From positions 806,001 through 870,000 of the forward strand of contig CAWCJL010000005.1 in assembly GCA_963795775.1 (NCBI GenBank): a DNA stretch of 64,000 nucleotides, given 5' to 3'. Numbering within the stretch: position 1 is the stretch's first letter; every line of letters starts with the position of its first letter. A model generated the notes under the pieces. That model saw only the letters and a program-made list of their open reading frames with translations, did not search any database and had not been told where the DNA came from. This DNA comes from CAWCJL01 sp963795775. GTDB taxonomy: Bacteria > Acidobacteriota > Terriglobia > Terriglobales > Acidobacteriaceae. Position numbers and translations under genes: made by a program. This document shows positions 54,993 through 64,000 of this stretch, in pieces.

Positions 54993-55224
54993 CTTCAGTC
55001 CCCTTGTTTTCAGTCTCTTTGTTTTGTCTTCCTGGTTTTCTGTTCCGAGGTTCGTTCGTCAGGGCCTCGTGAATACGCGTGCGCGCGAACCCAACCTGGC
55101 GCGCTCCGCGAAAGCGCCGCTCGTAAAGCGCACCCATTCTAGCCGAAGACACGGAACAGCGGACGCCTGCCGCTCTGCTCCCATACCGGCCGCCAGCATG
55201 CGGCTCTCCTAAAATGGAAGTATC

Positions 55225-55938
55225 GTGACACCGAAGCCGTCGCCTTCCGCCGCCTCGCCCCTCCAGCTGCTGCAGCAGGCCGTGGTCGCCTGCGAGCGCT
55301 GCCCGCGGCTGCGCACTTATTGCGCCGAGATTGCGCGTAAGAAGCGCCGCGCGTACCTAGAGGAAAACTACTGGGGCAAGCCGGTGCCTTCCTTTGGCGA
55401 TGCACGCGCGCGCTTGTTGATCCTGGGGCTGGCGCCGGGAGCGCACGGGTCAAACCGCACCGGCCGCCCGTTCACCGGAGACGGCTCCGGCAACTTTCTC
55501 TACCCGGTGCTGTACGAAGCCGGCTTCGCGTCAACACCGGCAGCCCGGGCCCTGGATGATGGCTTGATCCTGCGCGACGCGCTCATCACGTCTGTGGCAC
55601 GGTGCGCTCCTCCGGGCAACAAGCCGTTGCCCGAGGAGCTGCGCAACTGCTCCAGCTTCCTCGACCAGGAGATTGCCCTTTTGCCACGAGTTCGGGTCGT
55701 CGTCTGCCTCGGCGGAATCGCCTGGACCGGCTACATGCAGCATCTCCGGCGACTGGGGCACACAGCGGGCCTGGGCCGCTTTCGCTTTGGCCATGGCGCG
55801 GAATACGACCTGCCCGACGGAAAACGTATCATCGGCAGTTACCATCCCTCGCTCCAGAACACCAACACCGGCCGCCTCACGCAGCCCATGCTTCTGGATA
55901 TATTTCTGCGGGCGCGTGCTGTCCTCAACGGGGACTAA
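55225..55938 (+). CDS. Family 5-like uracil-DNA glycosylase (UDGb)
   Basis: GTG at 55225 gives 237 residues. It has the iron-sulfur Cys pattern CERCPRLRTYC at the N-terminus, motif A LGLAPGAHGSNRTGRPFTGD and motif 3 SYHPSLQNTNTGRLT, both diagnostic for the UDGb family from thermophiles and other bacteria. Such enzymes excise uracil, hypoxanthine and related bases from DNA. A TAAAAT box ends only nine bases before the start codon, so the transcript may be nearly leaderless. The next gene is a DUF3309 peptide. Confidence 0.92.
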   Translation: MTPKPSPSAASPLQLLQQAVVACERCPRLRTYCAEIARKKRRAYLEENYWGKPVPSFGDARARLLILGLAPGAHGSNRTGRPFTGDGSGNFLYPVLYEAGFASTPAARALDDGLILRDALITSVARCAPPGNKPLPEELRNCSSFLDQEIALLPRVRVVVCLGGIAWTGYMQHLRRLGHTAGLGRFRFGHGAEYDLPDGKRIIGSYHPSLQNTNTGRLTQPMLLDIFLRARAVLNGD

Positions 55939-56033
55939 GCCGCTTCCCATTACGGGCGGGCGAGAGACAAAGAAGGGCATCTCCGTCCCGCCTGCCCGCA
56001 TCCATCGCTCAGGCAATTCAGGGAGCGAAAAGC

Positions 56034-56183
56034 ATGACCATTCTCGTGATCATCCTCATTCTGTTGCTGATCGGGATCTTTCCCACCTGGCCGTACAGTC
56101 GCGGCTGGGGCTACTACCCTTCCGGCGGGCTTGGCCTCATCGTCCTGATTGTGATCATCCTGTTATTGCTGCGCGTGATTTGA
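56034..56183 (+). CDS. DUF3309-family small membrane peptide
   Basis: ATG 56034, preceded by AGGGAG, encodes 49 residues: a hydrophobic start TILVIILILLLIGIFPTWPY, a polar Tyr/Gly turn SRGWGYYPSGG and a second hydrophobic segment LGLIVLIVIILLLL. This is the typical DUF3309 pattern, found widely as short membrane peptides of unknown function. It has one or two membrane segments. Confidence 0.85.
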   Translation: MTILVIILILLLIGIFPTWPYSRGWGYYPSGGLGLIVLIVIILLLLRVI

Positions 56184-56212
56184 CGCCGCAGGACAGAGCA
56201 AACATTTGAACC

Positions 56213-56287
56213 TGGAGCGGGAGACCGGGATCGAACCGGCGACATCCAGCTTGGGAAGCTGGCGTTCTGCCACTGAACTACTCCCGC
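56213..56287 (-). tRNA. tRNA-Gly, anticodon CCC
   Basis: The minus strand reads GCGGGAG acceptor stem, D-arm TAGTTCAGTGGCAGA, anticodon stem-loop CCAGC-TTCCCAA-GCTGG with anticodon CCC, T-arm GGTTCGATCCC and 3' CTCCCGCT. CCA is encoded at 56215-56213. All four stems pair as expected. Confidence 0.95.
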
Positions 56288-56456
56288 CTACAACGCAGGG
56301 CATAGTGGATAGTAAACATGGGCGCGTGGCGAGCGTCAACCTTAAGCGTTACCTCCAACCGCGGCAGTGGTTGGACGCTCTACACCATCCCACCAGCGCG
56401 GGCCGTCCGATCCAGAATCTGTTTCGCACGGATAAAGCGCGACCTGGATCGCCTCG

Positions 56457-57950
56457 TCACGGCGCGGTGTTTTCCGCGCGCTCAGATGGTAGAGCTGCAA
56501 TCGCGGCAATAATGGCAAACCCGGCTAGTACCCAGAGCACATCATGCACGGCGGTCAGCACCGCATCACTCGGAACCCCGAGAGTTGTTCCTTTGCTTCC
56601 TGTCAGCACATGCAGGCGCCATGACAGGGTGGTCGAGCCGGCCGCGATACCGAGAGTGCAACCCAGTACGCGGATCAGGCTGAGTAGGGAACCGGCCTGT
56701 GCGCGTTGGGCACCGGGCGTCGCAGCCACTACAGCACAATTATTGGGCGTGATGAACAGGCCGAGCCCCACGCCGAAGAGGCCCAGCGCCAGCACGATCG
56801 CAAGCTCGTGCGGGAAACTGTCTGTAAGACTGGACCTTAAGAGAATGACGCCAGCAGTGCAGACCGCCATGCCGGTGGTGGTCACAAACCTCTTTCCCAC
56901 ACGTTCATACAGATTTCCGCTGAGCGGCGCCGTTACCCCAAGTGTGACCGGAATAATTGCCAGATGAAGTCCGGCTTGAATTGGGCTTTGATGAAAGCTG
57001 CGGAGAAAGGTGAATGACATGAGAAAGAACATCGAGTAGAGCAGGGCATAGCTCAGATTGACGGCGATGATTCCGCCCGTAAATACCGGGCTCCGGAACA
57101 GGTCAAGATCGATAAGCGGCGTCCGCGCGCGCCGTTCCCACCAGACAAATGCAGATAGCAGGAGACAGGAAGCTAGTATCGCAGCGAGCAGCGGTATGGA
57201 TCGCGCGCCCCATGCACGAAATTCACTCAGAACGAGCACGATGGCCGTGATGCCAGGAGTGAGCAGAACCGCTCCCCGCCAGTCAAAGCGCTTCTCTCGC
57301 GAGAGCTCCGTAGATCGAGGAATAATCAGCCAGCTAACAATCGCGCCGGCGACTCCGAAGGGAACCGCCACCCAAAATACCCATCTCCAGCCAAGAGCGG
57401 AAAGCAGCAAGCCACCTACCACCGGCCCGCCGCTGATACCCACAGCCTGCGCAGCAGCGAATATCCCGAGTGCACGGCCGCGTCGTTGCGGCGCTACATT
57501 TTTGATCAGTATCGTAATGCTGTTGGCGCCCAGCAACGCCCCGCCGGCTCCCTGCAAAACGCGAAATAGAATGAGCAGCTCTAGACTAGGCGCAAGCCCG
57601 CACAGGCCGGAGGCCACTGCGAAAATTACGTACCCTGCGAGGTAAAGCAGCTTCTGCCCGAACCTTTCCGAGAGCCGAGCGAAGGTGGGCAGAAGCGATG
57701 CAAATGCGAGCAGGTAACCGATGGCCACCCAACTTACGGAACTGAGGTGCCCATGAAAAACGCGCTCGATGGCTGGCAGCGCAAGCTGAACGATGCTGGC
57801 ATCGAGTTGACCGATGAAGGCGCCGATACATGTAGCTCCAACCACGAGCCACGGATAGCAGGAGAGGCGCGCAATGCGGGCTGAGGCCGCGGGTTCATAA
57901 GACCTTGCCTCCTGATCACTCACGCGTTCGCTCTCGAGCCACTGATTCAC
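56457..57950 (-). CDS. DHA2-type MFS multidrug exporter (EmrB/QacA-like)
   Basis: The 497-residue product has about 14 hydrophobic segments. The family motifs are FIGQLDASIVQLALPAI (motif D1-like with charged Asp in helix 1), LSERFGQKLLYLAGY (motif A between helices 2 and 3), RVLQGAGGALLGANS (motif B) and GPVVGGLLLSALGWRWVFWV (motif C, antiporter). It probably exports drugs or metabolites with proton antiport. GTG 57950 is the first start; another GTG nine codons later is possible. It stands alone between tRNA-Gly and the pullulanase gene. Confidence 0.9.
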   Translation of the reverse strand: MNQWLESERVSDQEARSYEPAASARIARLSCYPWLVVGATCIGAFIGQLDASIVQLALPAIERVFHGHLSSVSWVAIGYLLAFASLLPTFARLSERFGQKLLYLAGYVIFAVASGLCGLAPSLELLILFRVLQGAGGALLGANSITILIKNVAPQRRGRALGIFAAAQAVGISGGPVVGGLLLSALGWRWVFWVAVPFGVAGAIVSWLIIPRSTELSREKRFDWRGAVLLTPGITAIVLVLSEFRAWGARSIPLLAAILASCLLLSAFVWWERRARTPLIDLDLFRSPVFTGGIIAVNLSYALLYSMFFLMSFTFLRSFHQSPIQAGLHLAIIPVTLGVTAPLSGNLYERVGKRFVTTTGMAVCTAGVILLRSSLTDSFPHELAIVLALGLFGVGLGLFITPNNCAVVAATPGAQRAQAGSLLSLIRVLGCTLGIAAGSTTLSWRLHVLTGSKGTTLGVPSDAVLTAVHDVLWVLAGFAIIAAIAALPSERAENTAP

Positions 57951-58280
57951 CAGGCACCACCGATCTAGGAACGGACCGATTCCTCAGATAACAGTTTCTG
58001 AGGCGCTCCGTCGAGTGAATAAAGTTATTTCCGGGCCCGGAACCAGTGCGACGGAGAGAGATTCTCAGATCGTTCGATAGCGTCTGAACAAATGCCGGAG
58101 ATCAGCGGTTTTCAACCAGGTGAGTCCGGCCCGCATTTCTGTAATGATTAAAACCCAAAATGAGGATAGAGTTCAGAAGGTTTCGCCGACAGCCTGGCCG
58201 ATGAGCGTACGCGCCCTGGGGAGCAATGCGTCAAAGGTGGGCTTCGGCCAAAACCCCACCACTTCTCAGGGAGTCCCCCG
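57951..58280. other. Divergent intergenic region
   Basis: The region contains the promoters of the MFS gene (minus) and the pullulanase gene (plus). A short inverted repeat (CCTCAGA near 57983 / TCTGAGG near 58006) could be an operator, but there is no direct evidence. Confidence 0.3.
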
Positions 58281-61200
58281 ATGTCCTCGTCTATCTGTCC
58301 CATGCGGCCGCTTGCGAAGCGCCTGCCGCTGCTGTTGCTCGCTGTGCTCAGCGTGTTGCTTGTGCTGCCGGCGCGTGCTCAATCCGACCCGCCGATACCC
58401 TCCGGGTCCGTCCGCCTGCACTACTTCCGCCCCGACGCTAACTACAGCGGGTGGACTCTGTGGACCTGGAGCGACTCCACCGAACACCAAAACAATTGGT
58501 GCCAGGATGAGCTGAAGCAAACGGGCCAGGACGGTTTCGGCGCATATTGGGATGTCACGGTCGATCCCACCACGGGCATTCAGGGCCACGTGGGCGACCT
58601 CGGCTTCATCATTCACAATTGCAGCACCGGCGTGAAAGATGTCAATCAGGACGAGTACTTCACCAACAACGCGCAGTACAAGGAAGCCTGGATCATCTCC
58701 GGCGACACCAACGTCTATACCTCGCAGCCTTCGCCGCAGCAGTTGCTGAACGGCGTCTTCCAGAGTGAGCAGGCCTATTGGCTTGACCGCCAGCACCTGG
58801 CGATTCAGCCGCAGTATTTTGACGCCAGCTCGACCTATTATCTGAACGCAAGCCCGACCGGCGGCTTACAGCTTTCAAGCAACGGCGTGACCGGCGGCAC
58901 TGCCGTGCAACTCACCCCGGGCGGCACGCTGACGCAGGACGAGCTGACGCGCTATCCGCAGCTTGCCCATTATGCTGTGCTGCAGGTTCCGGCCAGCGTG
59001 CAACTCCCTAGCATCCAGCAGTACCTGCGCGGGCAGGTAGCCATCTCCGCGGTGGATTCCACCAGCACGCTGCGCTATGCCACCGGCATTCAAACCGCCG
59101 GCGTGCTTGATGACCTCTACTACTACCCCGGCACCCTGGGCGTGGTCTTCAACGGCCCGGATGCCACGGGCAACACCGTCCCGGTGCAGATCAAATTATG
59201 GGCGCCGACGGCGCAGAGTGTGTCGCTTGAAATCTTCGATCAGGCCGCAGACGCCGCGCCCTCTTCCGTCGTTCCGATGCAGCAGCAGAAGGGCGTCTGG
59301 AGCGCGAGCGGCGATGCGAGCTGGGAAGGAAAGTACTACCTGTACAACGTGCAGGTCTATGTACCGTCTGATCACGCGGTCGATACCAACCTCACCACCG
59401 ATCCGTACTCGATCGATATCTCAGTGAATGGCGGCAAGAGCCGTATCACCAATCTCGAAGCGGCCAGCACCAAGCCGGCCGGCTGGGATAAATCGATCTC
59501 GCCTCCGCTCAAAAGCGCAAGCGACCTCAGCATCTACGAACTCCACATTCGCGATTTCAGCGTGGCCGATACCACGGTTCCCGCGCAGGACCGCGGCATG
59601 TACGAAGCCTTCAACGATCAGAATTCCAACGGCATGCAGCACCTGCGGACGCTAGCGGCCAGCGGCCTGAAAGCCGTCCACCTGCTGCCCTCCTTCCACT
59701 TCGCCAGCGTGAACGAGGACAAGTCCACCTGGCAGACCACCGGCGATCTGTCGCAGTACAAGCCGTACTATGCGGACCAGCAGCAGGCGGTCACAAACAT
59801 CCAGGCGAATGATGGGTACAACTGGGGCTATGACCCGGTGCACTTCATGACGCCGGAAGGCAGCTACGCCATCAATCCGGACAACCGCGTCATGGAGTAC
59901 CGCACCATGGTCGAGGGACTCCATACAGCCGGGCTGCGCGTCATCCAGGATGTCGTCTTCAACCACACCAGCGCGGTGGGCGAAGGGCCGAATTCCAACC
60001 TGGACGAAGTGGTGCCGAATTACTATCATCGGCTCGATGCCAACGGCAGTCTCGAAACCGGCTCCTGCTGCGCCGATACAGCCAGCGAGCACCGGATGAT
60101 GGAAAAGCTGATGATCGACACGCTCGTGCTCAATGCGCGCGAGTACAAGATCGACGGCTTCCGCTTCGATATCCTGAGCTTCCATTTCCTCTACAACATG
60201 CAGCACATCCGCCAGGGTTTGAACGCACTCACGGTGCAGAACTCGGGTGTGGACGGGTCGAAGATTTACCTCTACGGCGAAGGTTTCAACTTCGGCGACA
60301 CCCAGGACAGCAAGATCGGCCCCAACGCCTCGCAGGTGAACCTCTACGGCTACGGCATCGGCACCTTCAATGATCGTATCCGTGACGGTATCCGTGGCGG
60401 CAGCCCGTTCACCGACGAACGTGTCCAGGGCTTTGCCACCGGTCTCTTCACCGATGCAAGCGACTTCACCAACGGCAGCACCGGCCAATCCGATCAGCAG
60501 AACACGTTAAACGTGTACGCTGACTGGATTCGCGTGGGACTCGCCGGCAACCTGCGCGACTTCACCTTCCAGAACAGCCAGGGACAGACAGTTACGGGAG
60601 CGCAGGTTCCCTACAACGGTCAGCCCACTGGCTACACCGCTTCTCCGGTAGAGGCGATCAACTACGCTTCCGTTCACGATAACCAGGACCTCTTCGACGC
60701 CGTGCAGCTCAAGTCGAGCTACAGCGACTCGATCGCCAAGCGCGCGCGGCGGCAGGTTCTGGCCATGAGTCTGCTCGAGCTTGGCCAGGGCATCCCGTTC
60801 TTTCAGGGCGGCGATGACATGCTGCGCTCCAAGGACATGGATCAGAACAGCTATGACTCCGGCGATTGGTTCAACAAAATCGACTGGAGCGGCCAGACCT
60901 CGAACTGGGGCATTGGCCTGCCGATCGCCAGCCAGAACTACAACCAGTGGTTCATGATGAGCCCGCTGCTTGGCGATCCTGCTTTCATGCCCCAGCCGGC
61001 CAACGTCACTCCGCAACCGGCGAATATTGCGGCCACCACGGCTGCATTCCAGGAGTTCATGCGGATCCGCTACAGCACCGGGCTCTTTCGCATGTCTACC
61101 TTGTCGGATGTGCAGCAGAACCTGAGCTTCCTCAACACCGGCCAGAGCCAGATACCCGGCCTGATTGTGATGAAGCTGGACCAGAACGCCGGCAAGTACA

Positions 61201-61403
61201 ACGGCTTCAATCACGTCCTGGTCGTGTTCAATGCGACGAACACCACTCAGACTTTTGCGCATCCTTCGCTGGTAGGACAGCACCTGATTCTTCATCCGGT
61301 GCAGCAGAACTCCAGCGATCCGGTAGTGCGTCAATCTACCTACAACAAGCAGACCGGGACAGCTACGGTTCCGGCGCTTACCACGGCGGTCTTCGTGCAG
61401 TAA
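58281..61403 (+). CDS. Secreted pullulanase-type alpha-1,6-glucosidase (GH13)
   Basis: ATG 58281 (AGGGAG upstream) starts a signal peptide (RLPLLLLAVLSVLLVLPARA). An N-terminal CBM41 (VRLHYFRPDANYSGWTLWTW) and a second starch-binding-like region precede a CBM48 (VQIKLWAPTAQSVSLEIF). The GH13 catalytic barrel has YNWGYDPVHF, VIQDVVFNH, the nucleophile DGFRFDIL, acid/base Glu in YLYGEGFNFG, and ASVHDNQDLFDA. A C-terminal beta domain ends the 1040-residue protein. It debranches alpha-1,6 links in pullulan, glycogen or amylopectin outside the cytoplasm. The GH31 enzyme at 17.3 kb could finish the products. A terminator follows. Confidence 0.93.
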   Translation: MSSSICPMRPLAKRLPLLLLAVLSVLLVLPARAQSDPPIPSGSVRLHYFRPDANYSGWTLWTWSDSTEHQNNWCQDELKQTGQDGFGAYWDVTVDPTTGIQGHVGDLGFIIHNCSTGVKDVNQDEYFTNNAQYKEAWIISGDTNVYTSQPSPQQLLNGVFQSEQAYWLDRQHLAIQPQYFDASSTYYLNASPTGGLQLSSNGVTGGTAVQLTPGGTLTQDELTRYPQLAHYAVLQVPASVQLPSIQQYLRGQVAISAVDSTSTLRYATGIQTAGVLDDLYYYPGTLGVVFNGPDATGNTVPVQIKLWAPTAQSVSLEIFDQAADAAPSSVVPMQQQKGVWSASGDASWEGKYYLYNVQVYVPSDHAVDTNLTTDPYSIDISVNGGKSRITNLEAASTKPAGWDKSISPPLKSASDLSIYELHIRDFSVADTTVPAQDRGMYEAFNDQNSNGMQHLRTLAASGLKAVHLLPSFHFASVNEDKSTWQTTGDLSQYKPYYADQQQAVTNIQANDGYNWGYDPVHFMTPEGSYAINPDNRVMEYRTMVEGLHTAGLRVIQDVVFNHTSAVGEGPNSNLDEVVPNYYHRLDANGSLETGSCCADTASEHRMMEKLMIDTLVLNAREYKIDGFRFDILSFHFLYNMQHIRQGLNALTVQNSGVDGSKIYLYGEGFNFGDTQDSKIGPNASQVNLYGYGIGTFNDRIRDGIRGGSPFTDERVQGFATGLFTDASDFTNGSTGQSDQQNTLNVYADWIRVGLAGNLRDFTFQNSQGQTVTGAQVPYNGQPTGYTASPVEAINYASVHDNQDLFDAVQLKSSYSDSIAKRARRQVLAMSLLELGQGIPFFQGGDDMLRSKDMDQNSYDSGDWFNKIDWSGQTSNWGIGLPIASQNYNQWFMMSPLLGDPAFMPQPANVTPQPANIAATTAAFQEFMRIRYSTGLFRMSTLSDVQQNLSFLNTGQSQIPGLIVMKLDQNAGKYNGFNHVLVVFNATNTTQTFAHPSLVGQHLILHPVQQNSSDPVVRQSTYNKQTGTATVPALTTAVFVQ

Positions 61404-61447
61404 GCATCGCGAAACGCTGCACAATCAAATCCGCAACACCTTCGAGC

Positions 61448-61479
61448 CGGGCAGGCATGATCTGCCCGGTTCTTTTTTT
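61448..61479 (+). terminator. Rho-independent terminator of the pullulanase gene
   Basis: CCGGGCAG and CTGCCCGG form an 8-bp stem followed by TTCTTTTTTT, 45 bases after the stop. Confidence 0.85.
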
Positions 61480-61537
61480 GTGCCTCACGAATGCCAGGAA
61501 TTACCCAATAAAGAGAACGGCAGCTATGCAAGCGCAA

Positions 61538-61569
61538 AAAGAAAGGGCACCCGCTGGTGCCCTTTCTTT
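61538..61569. terminator. Long convergent terminator
   Basis: A perfect 14-bp stem (AAAGAAAGGGCACC / GGTGCCCTTTCTTT) with loop CGCT lies after the manganese catalase stop. Its A/T-rich stem base serves both strands. Confidence 0.8.
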
Positions 61570-61600
61570 ATTACGCGTTTCCGGGGGAGGAGGGAAAGCG

Positions 61601-62401
61601 CTACTTGTTGATCATCTCTTTCACTTTTGAAGTCACGCTGGAACTTGAGCCCGCCTTCGATGCAGCCTTGTCGTTCTGCTCATCCGTGGTCGCGATGGAG
61701 CGCATGATCTCGGGCGTATCGGCCACCTTCAAACCGTACATGCCGATCCAGCTTCCGACACCATCCGCGCCCTGTTCGCCTTCGCCGGTGGAATCGTTGT
61801 AATACTCGTCGACAATGCCGGGGGTGGGCGGCAGCTTGCCGATCGAGAAACGGTCCTTGCCCAGGCTGTCCAGTGCGGAGGCGAAGGCCTTCATGTGCGT
61901 GATCTCGCGCGTCATCAGAAACTGCAGCGCGTCCTTGCTGCCGCGATCGTCCGTCAGGTGCATCAGCCGCTCGTAGGTGATCTTCGCGCGGGCTTCCGCG
62001 GCAATGTTATTCCGCAGGTCCACATCAAGCTCACCGGAAATTTTCAGGTAGTCTGCAGTCCACGCATTGCCCATGGAGTTGCGATAGTCCAGCCCGCCAC
62101 CGCCCACAACCGCGACCAGCGGATCCTGCTCGGCGTCTTCGAGTGCCTTTTTCACCGGCTTCATGTGCATGCGGATGAGCGCGCCGATCACTTCCAGATG
62201 GCTCAGCTCTTCCGTGCCGATATCCAGCAGCAGATCCTTGCGTTCCGGGTCTTCGCACGCGTATCCCTGGGCGGTGTATTGCAGTGCTGCTGCGAGCTCG
62301 CCATTGGCTCCGCCGAACTGTTCCAATAACATGTTGCCGAACCGAACGTCAGGCGTGCCGACGTTCACGGAGTACATCAGTTTCTTAACGTGATGGTACA
62401 T
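61601..62401 (-). CDS. Manganese (non-haem) catalase
   Basis: ATG 62401 (GAGGAG upstream) gives 266 residues. The ferritin-like four-helix bundle supplies the di-manganese ligands: ELAAALQYTAQGYAC, GTEELSHLEVIGALI (Glu and His), AAEARAKITYERLMHLTDD and FLMTREITHMKAFASAL (Glu and His). It disproportionates hydrogen peroxide. The C-terminus is a short Ser/Lys-rich tail without the longer extension of the Lactobacillus enzyme. It stands alone and is divergent from the GT4-like gene. Confidence 0.93.
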   Translation of the reverse strand: MYHHVKKLMYSVNVGTPDVRFGNMLLEQFGGANGELAAALQYTAQGYACEDPERKDLLLDIGTEELSHLEVIGALIRMHMKPVKKALEDAEQDPLVAVVGGGGLDYRNSMGNAWTADYLKISGELDVDLRNNIAAEARAKITYERLMHLTDDRGSKDALQFLMTREITHMKAFASALDSLGKDRFSIGKLPPTPGIVDEYYNDSTGEGEQGADGVGSWIGMYGLKVADTPEIMRSIATTDEQNDKAASKAGSSSSVTSKVKEMINK

Positions 62402-62912
62402 AGACTCCTCGCTTCATGTTCCGAAATGATGAATGCGATAACGCTCGATCGGGAGCGCTTCTCAGGACCAGGCCTGTAGGCCCAGCGCGCATGCTGCTTT
62501 CACCGCAGCCAAATTCACGACATGCTGAGATAGGATGCCGGAAGCGGAGGCGTGGTCGGGGTGCGTGCAAGGTCTTGTCATGACACGCACGCCGTTTTGC
62601 GTCATTTCAAATCCGCGATTCAGAAAACTGCGTCGGATACGATATATCGCGTGCTCGGTCGAACTGCGCGCCCGCCACACGCAACTGCACAGGGCAAAGG
62701 AGTTAATGCGCGAAAGCGAGAGCGGCGTTCGCTAGAATAAGTGCGCGCATGGGATGCAGCCTGACCCGCAATGGATGGAGGCGTCCGAGCGCAAGGCGAC
62801 TACAAAGCAGCAGTCTGCATCCAACTAACTTCGACCGGCCCCCCAACGTTGCAAGCGGCTTTCCTGCAACCGGTCGCCAGGGGCGCATACATTCAGTTTG
62901 AGGACCTTACCC
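62402..62912. other. Divergent intergenic region of 511 bases
   Basis: It should hold promoters for the catalase gene (minus) and the glycosyltransferase gene (plus); TAGAAT at 62733-62738 is a possible -10 for the latter. A nine-codon ORF at 62706 (MRESESGVR) follows GGGCAAAGGAG but is probably chance. No RNA motif is recognised. Confidence 0.35.
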
Positions 62913-64000
62913 GTGAGTAGAGACGGAATGGGACGCCCCTACGCGGGCGCCAACGAACCCGCCGCCGCCAAAAGCAAGCAGCTCGACCTGCTGTGCTTCA
63001 GTCATCTACGGTGGGACTTCGTCTTTCAGCGTCCACAACATCTGCTCTCGCGGGCAGCGAAAACGCGCCGCGTCTTCTTCTGGGAAGAGCCGATGTTCAT
63101 GGATATCGCCGCGCCCACCGTCGAACTGCATGACCGCGACGGTGTCTGCGTCGTGCAGCCGTTTCTCCCGCAAAGCAGCGGACCGGAAGCAACAGACAGG
63201 CTGCTCGAGGGCCTGCTCGCCGGATTTCTGCAGGCGGAATCCATCACGGAATATGTGGTGTGGTACTACACGCCCATGGCGCTCGCTTTTACCGGACGGC
63301 TGGAACCGGCCGCTACCGTCTACGACTGCATGGACGAACTCTCGGCATTCAAGAACGCGCCGCCGGAGTTGAAGCAGCGCGAAGCCGAACTGCTGCGCCG
63401 CGCCGATGTGGTCTTTACCGGTGGACGGAGCCTGTACGATGGAAAAGCGGGGATGCACGGCAATGTGCATCTTTTCCCCAGCAGCATCGACAAGGCGCAT
63501 TTCGAATCGGCGCGTACCGCACAGCCGGATCCGCCGGATCAGCAGGCGATTGCTCATCCGCGCGTCGGCTTCTTCGGCGTGCTCGATGAGCGGCTGGACC
63601 GCGAGCTGCTCGCGGAAGTAGCCAGGGTGCGTCCGCAGATGCAGTTTGTTATGCTTGGTCCAGTGGTGAAGATCCGTCCAGAGGATCTTCCGCAGGCGCC
63701 CAACATCCACTATCTCGGGCAGAAGACTTATAAAGAACTGCCTGCTTACATCTCCGGCTGGTCGGCGGCCATTCTGCCTTTCGCGCTGAATGCCTCGACC
63801 GCATACATCAGTCCTACGAAGACGCCGGAGTATCTTGCCGCCGGTCGTGCAGTTGTGTCCACGCCCATTCGAGACGTGGTGCGCGAGTACGGCGAGCCGG
63901 GCCTGGTCGCGATTGCGTCCACGCCGCAGCAGTTTGCAGAAGCACTGGACTCTGCAGTTCAACCAGCGCCGGCCGCATGGCTGCCCGCTGTCGATCAAAA
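62913..64000 (+). CDS. GT4-like glycosyltransferase, 3' end outside window
   Basis: GTG 62913 (TGAGGA upstream) opens a frame that runs off the right edge after 362 codons. The start KQLDLLCFSHLRWDFVFQRPQHLLSRAA is typical of GT-B glycosyltransferases found in exopolysaccharide loci. The middle has YDCMDELSAF and LFPSSIDKAHF, then the second Rossmann domain VGFFGVLDERLDRELLAEVA, NIHYLGQKTYKELPAYISGW, and the donor-binding region SPTKTPEYLAAGRAVVSTPI with the conserved Glu. It would transfer a sugar from a nucleotide donor. It may belong to a second polysaccharide locus continuing to the right. Confidence 0.88.
   Translation, partial: MSRDGMGRPYAGANEPAAAKSKQLDLLCFSHLRWDFVFQRPQHLLSRAAKTRRVFFWEEPMFMDIAAPTVELHDRDGVCVVQPFLPQSSGPEATDRLLEGLLAGFLQAESITEYVVWYYTPMALAFTGRLEPAATVYDCMDELSAFKNAPPELKQREAELLRRADVVFTGGRSLYDGKAGMHGNVHLFPSSIDKAHFESARTAQPDPPDQQAIAHPRVGFFGVLDERLDRELLAEVARVRPQMQFVMLGPVVKIRPEDLPQAPNIHYLGQKTYKELPAYISGWSAAILPFALNASTAYISPTKTPEYLAAGRAVVSTPIRDVVREYGEPGLVAIASTPQQFAEALDSAVQPAPAAWLPAVDQ

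Noticed and set aside
62706..62735. A nine-codon leader peptide before the GT4-like gene
   Set aside because: The Shine-Dalgarno is only three bases from the ATG, and the peptide has no regulatory residues or attenuator hairpin.

Overview
The window reads as a stretch of a GC-rich chromosome from an acidobacterium, probably class Terriglobia. This is an inference from gene content: very large secreted beta-sandwich and FG-GAP repeat proteins, secreted glycoside hydrolases, a secretin fused to a cohesin-like domain, scattered GTCATCCTGAGCGAA-type intergenic repeats, and TTG or GTG starts on many genes. No rRNA, phage, IS element or CRISPR array was seen. One tRNA gene (Gly, anticodon CCC, CCA encoded) was found.

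Layout. 1-10.9 kb: the 3' part of a large secreted choice-of-anchor-D/glycosidase gene, two tiny ORFs, then an exopolysaccharide assembly locus (Wzc-like tyrosine kinase, Wza-like export protein, Wzy-like polymerase, Wzx-like flippase) with no glycosyltransferases beside it. 10.8-13.6 kb (minus): DUF2147 protein, FKBP lipoprotein, parallel beta-helix protein. 14.3-21.3 kb: sugar-binding lipoprotein, unknown protein, GT2 glycosyltransferase, GH31 glucosidase, Ca2+/H+ antiporter. 21.3-27.2 kb (minus): a housekeeping row metG-tatD-yajQ-polyprenyl synthase-B12 domain protein-cytochrome c. 27.4-34.2 kb: argS, a PstS-like protein, a DJ-1/PfpI protein, a CAP-domain protein, pepA and smpB. 34.2-41.4 kb (plus): secretin, two pseudopilins, an unknown protein and an FG-GAP repeat protein, which together look like part of a secretion or pilus-like system. 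41.6-45.0 kb (minus): engB, and a KaiC-like ATPase paired with a histidine kinase. 45.0-47.1 kb: repeats, a decayed DUF7010 gene, a lone AAA ATPase. 47.4-53.5 kb (minus): the classical tig-clpP-clpX-lon protein quality-control row. 53.7-64 kb: lipoprotein aldose epimerase, family-5-like uracil-DNA glycosylase, DUF3309 peptide, tRNA-Gly, DHA2 MFS exporter, secreted pullulanase, manganese catalase and the start of a GT4-like glycosyltransferase.

The most striking pattern is that at least seven otherwise well-conserved reading frames positions are broken by a single extra base, always in the +1 direction and mostly next to short homopolymers (Wzc, beta-helix three times, GH31, PstS, FG-GAP protein; probably also a small membrane ORF at 3.7 kb). 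None of the housekeeping genes is hit. I cannot tell from sequence alone whether these are assembly errors or true mutations; the homopolymer context favours sequence error.

The genes fit a soil polysaccharide specialist: it makes and exports its own exopolysaccharide, secretes glucan-degrading enzymes (pullulanase, GH31, clan-A glycosidase), and carries large adhesive or surface proteins. No complete undescribed system could be demonstrated. The best leads are the KaiC/pseudo-receiver kinase pair, the pseudopilin operon with its unknown 273-residue protein and a repeat-derived leader, and the small membrane ORF heading the exopolysaccharide locus.
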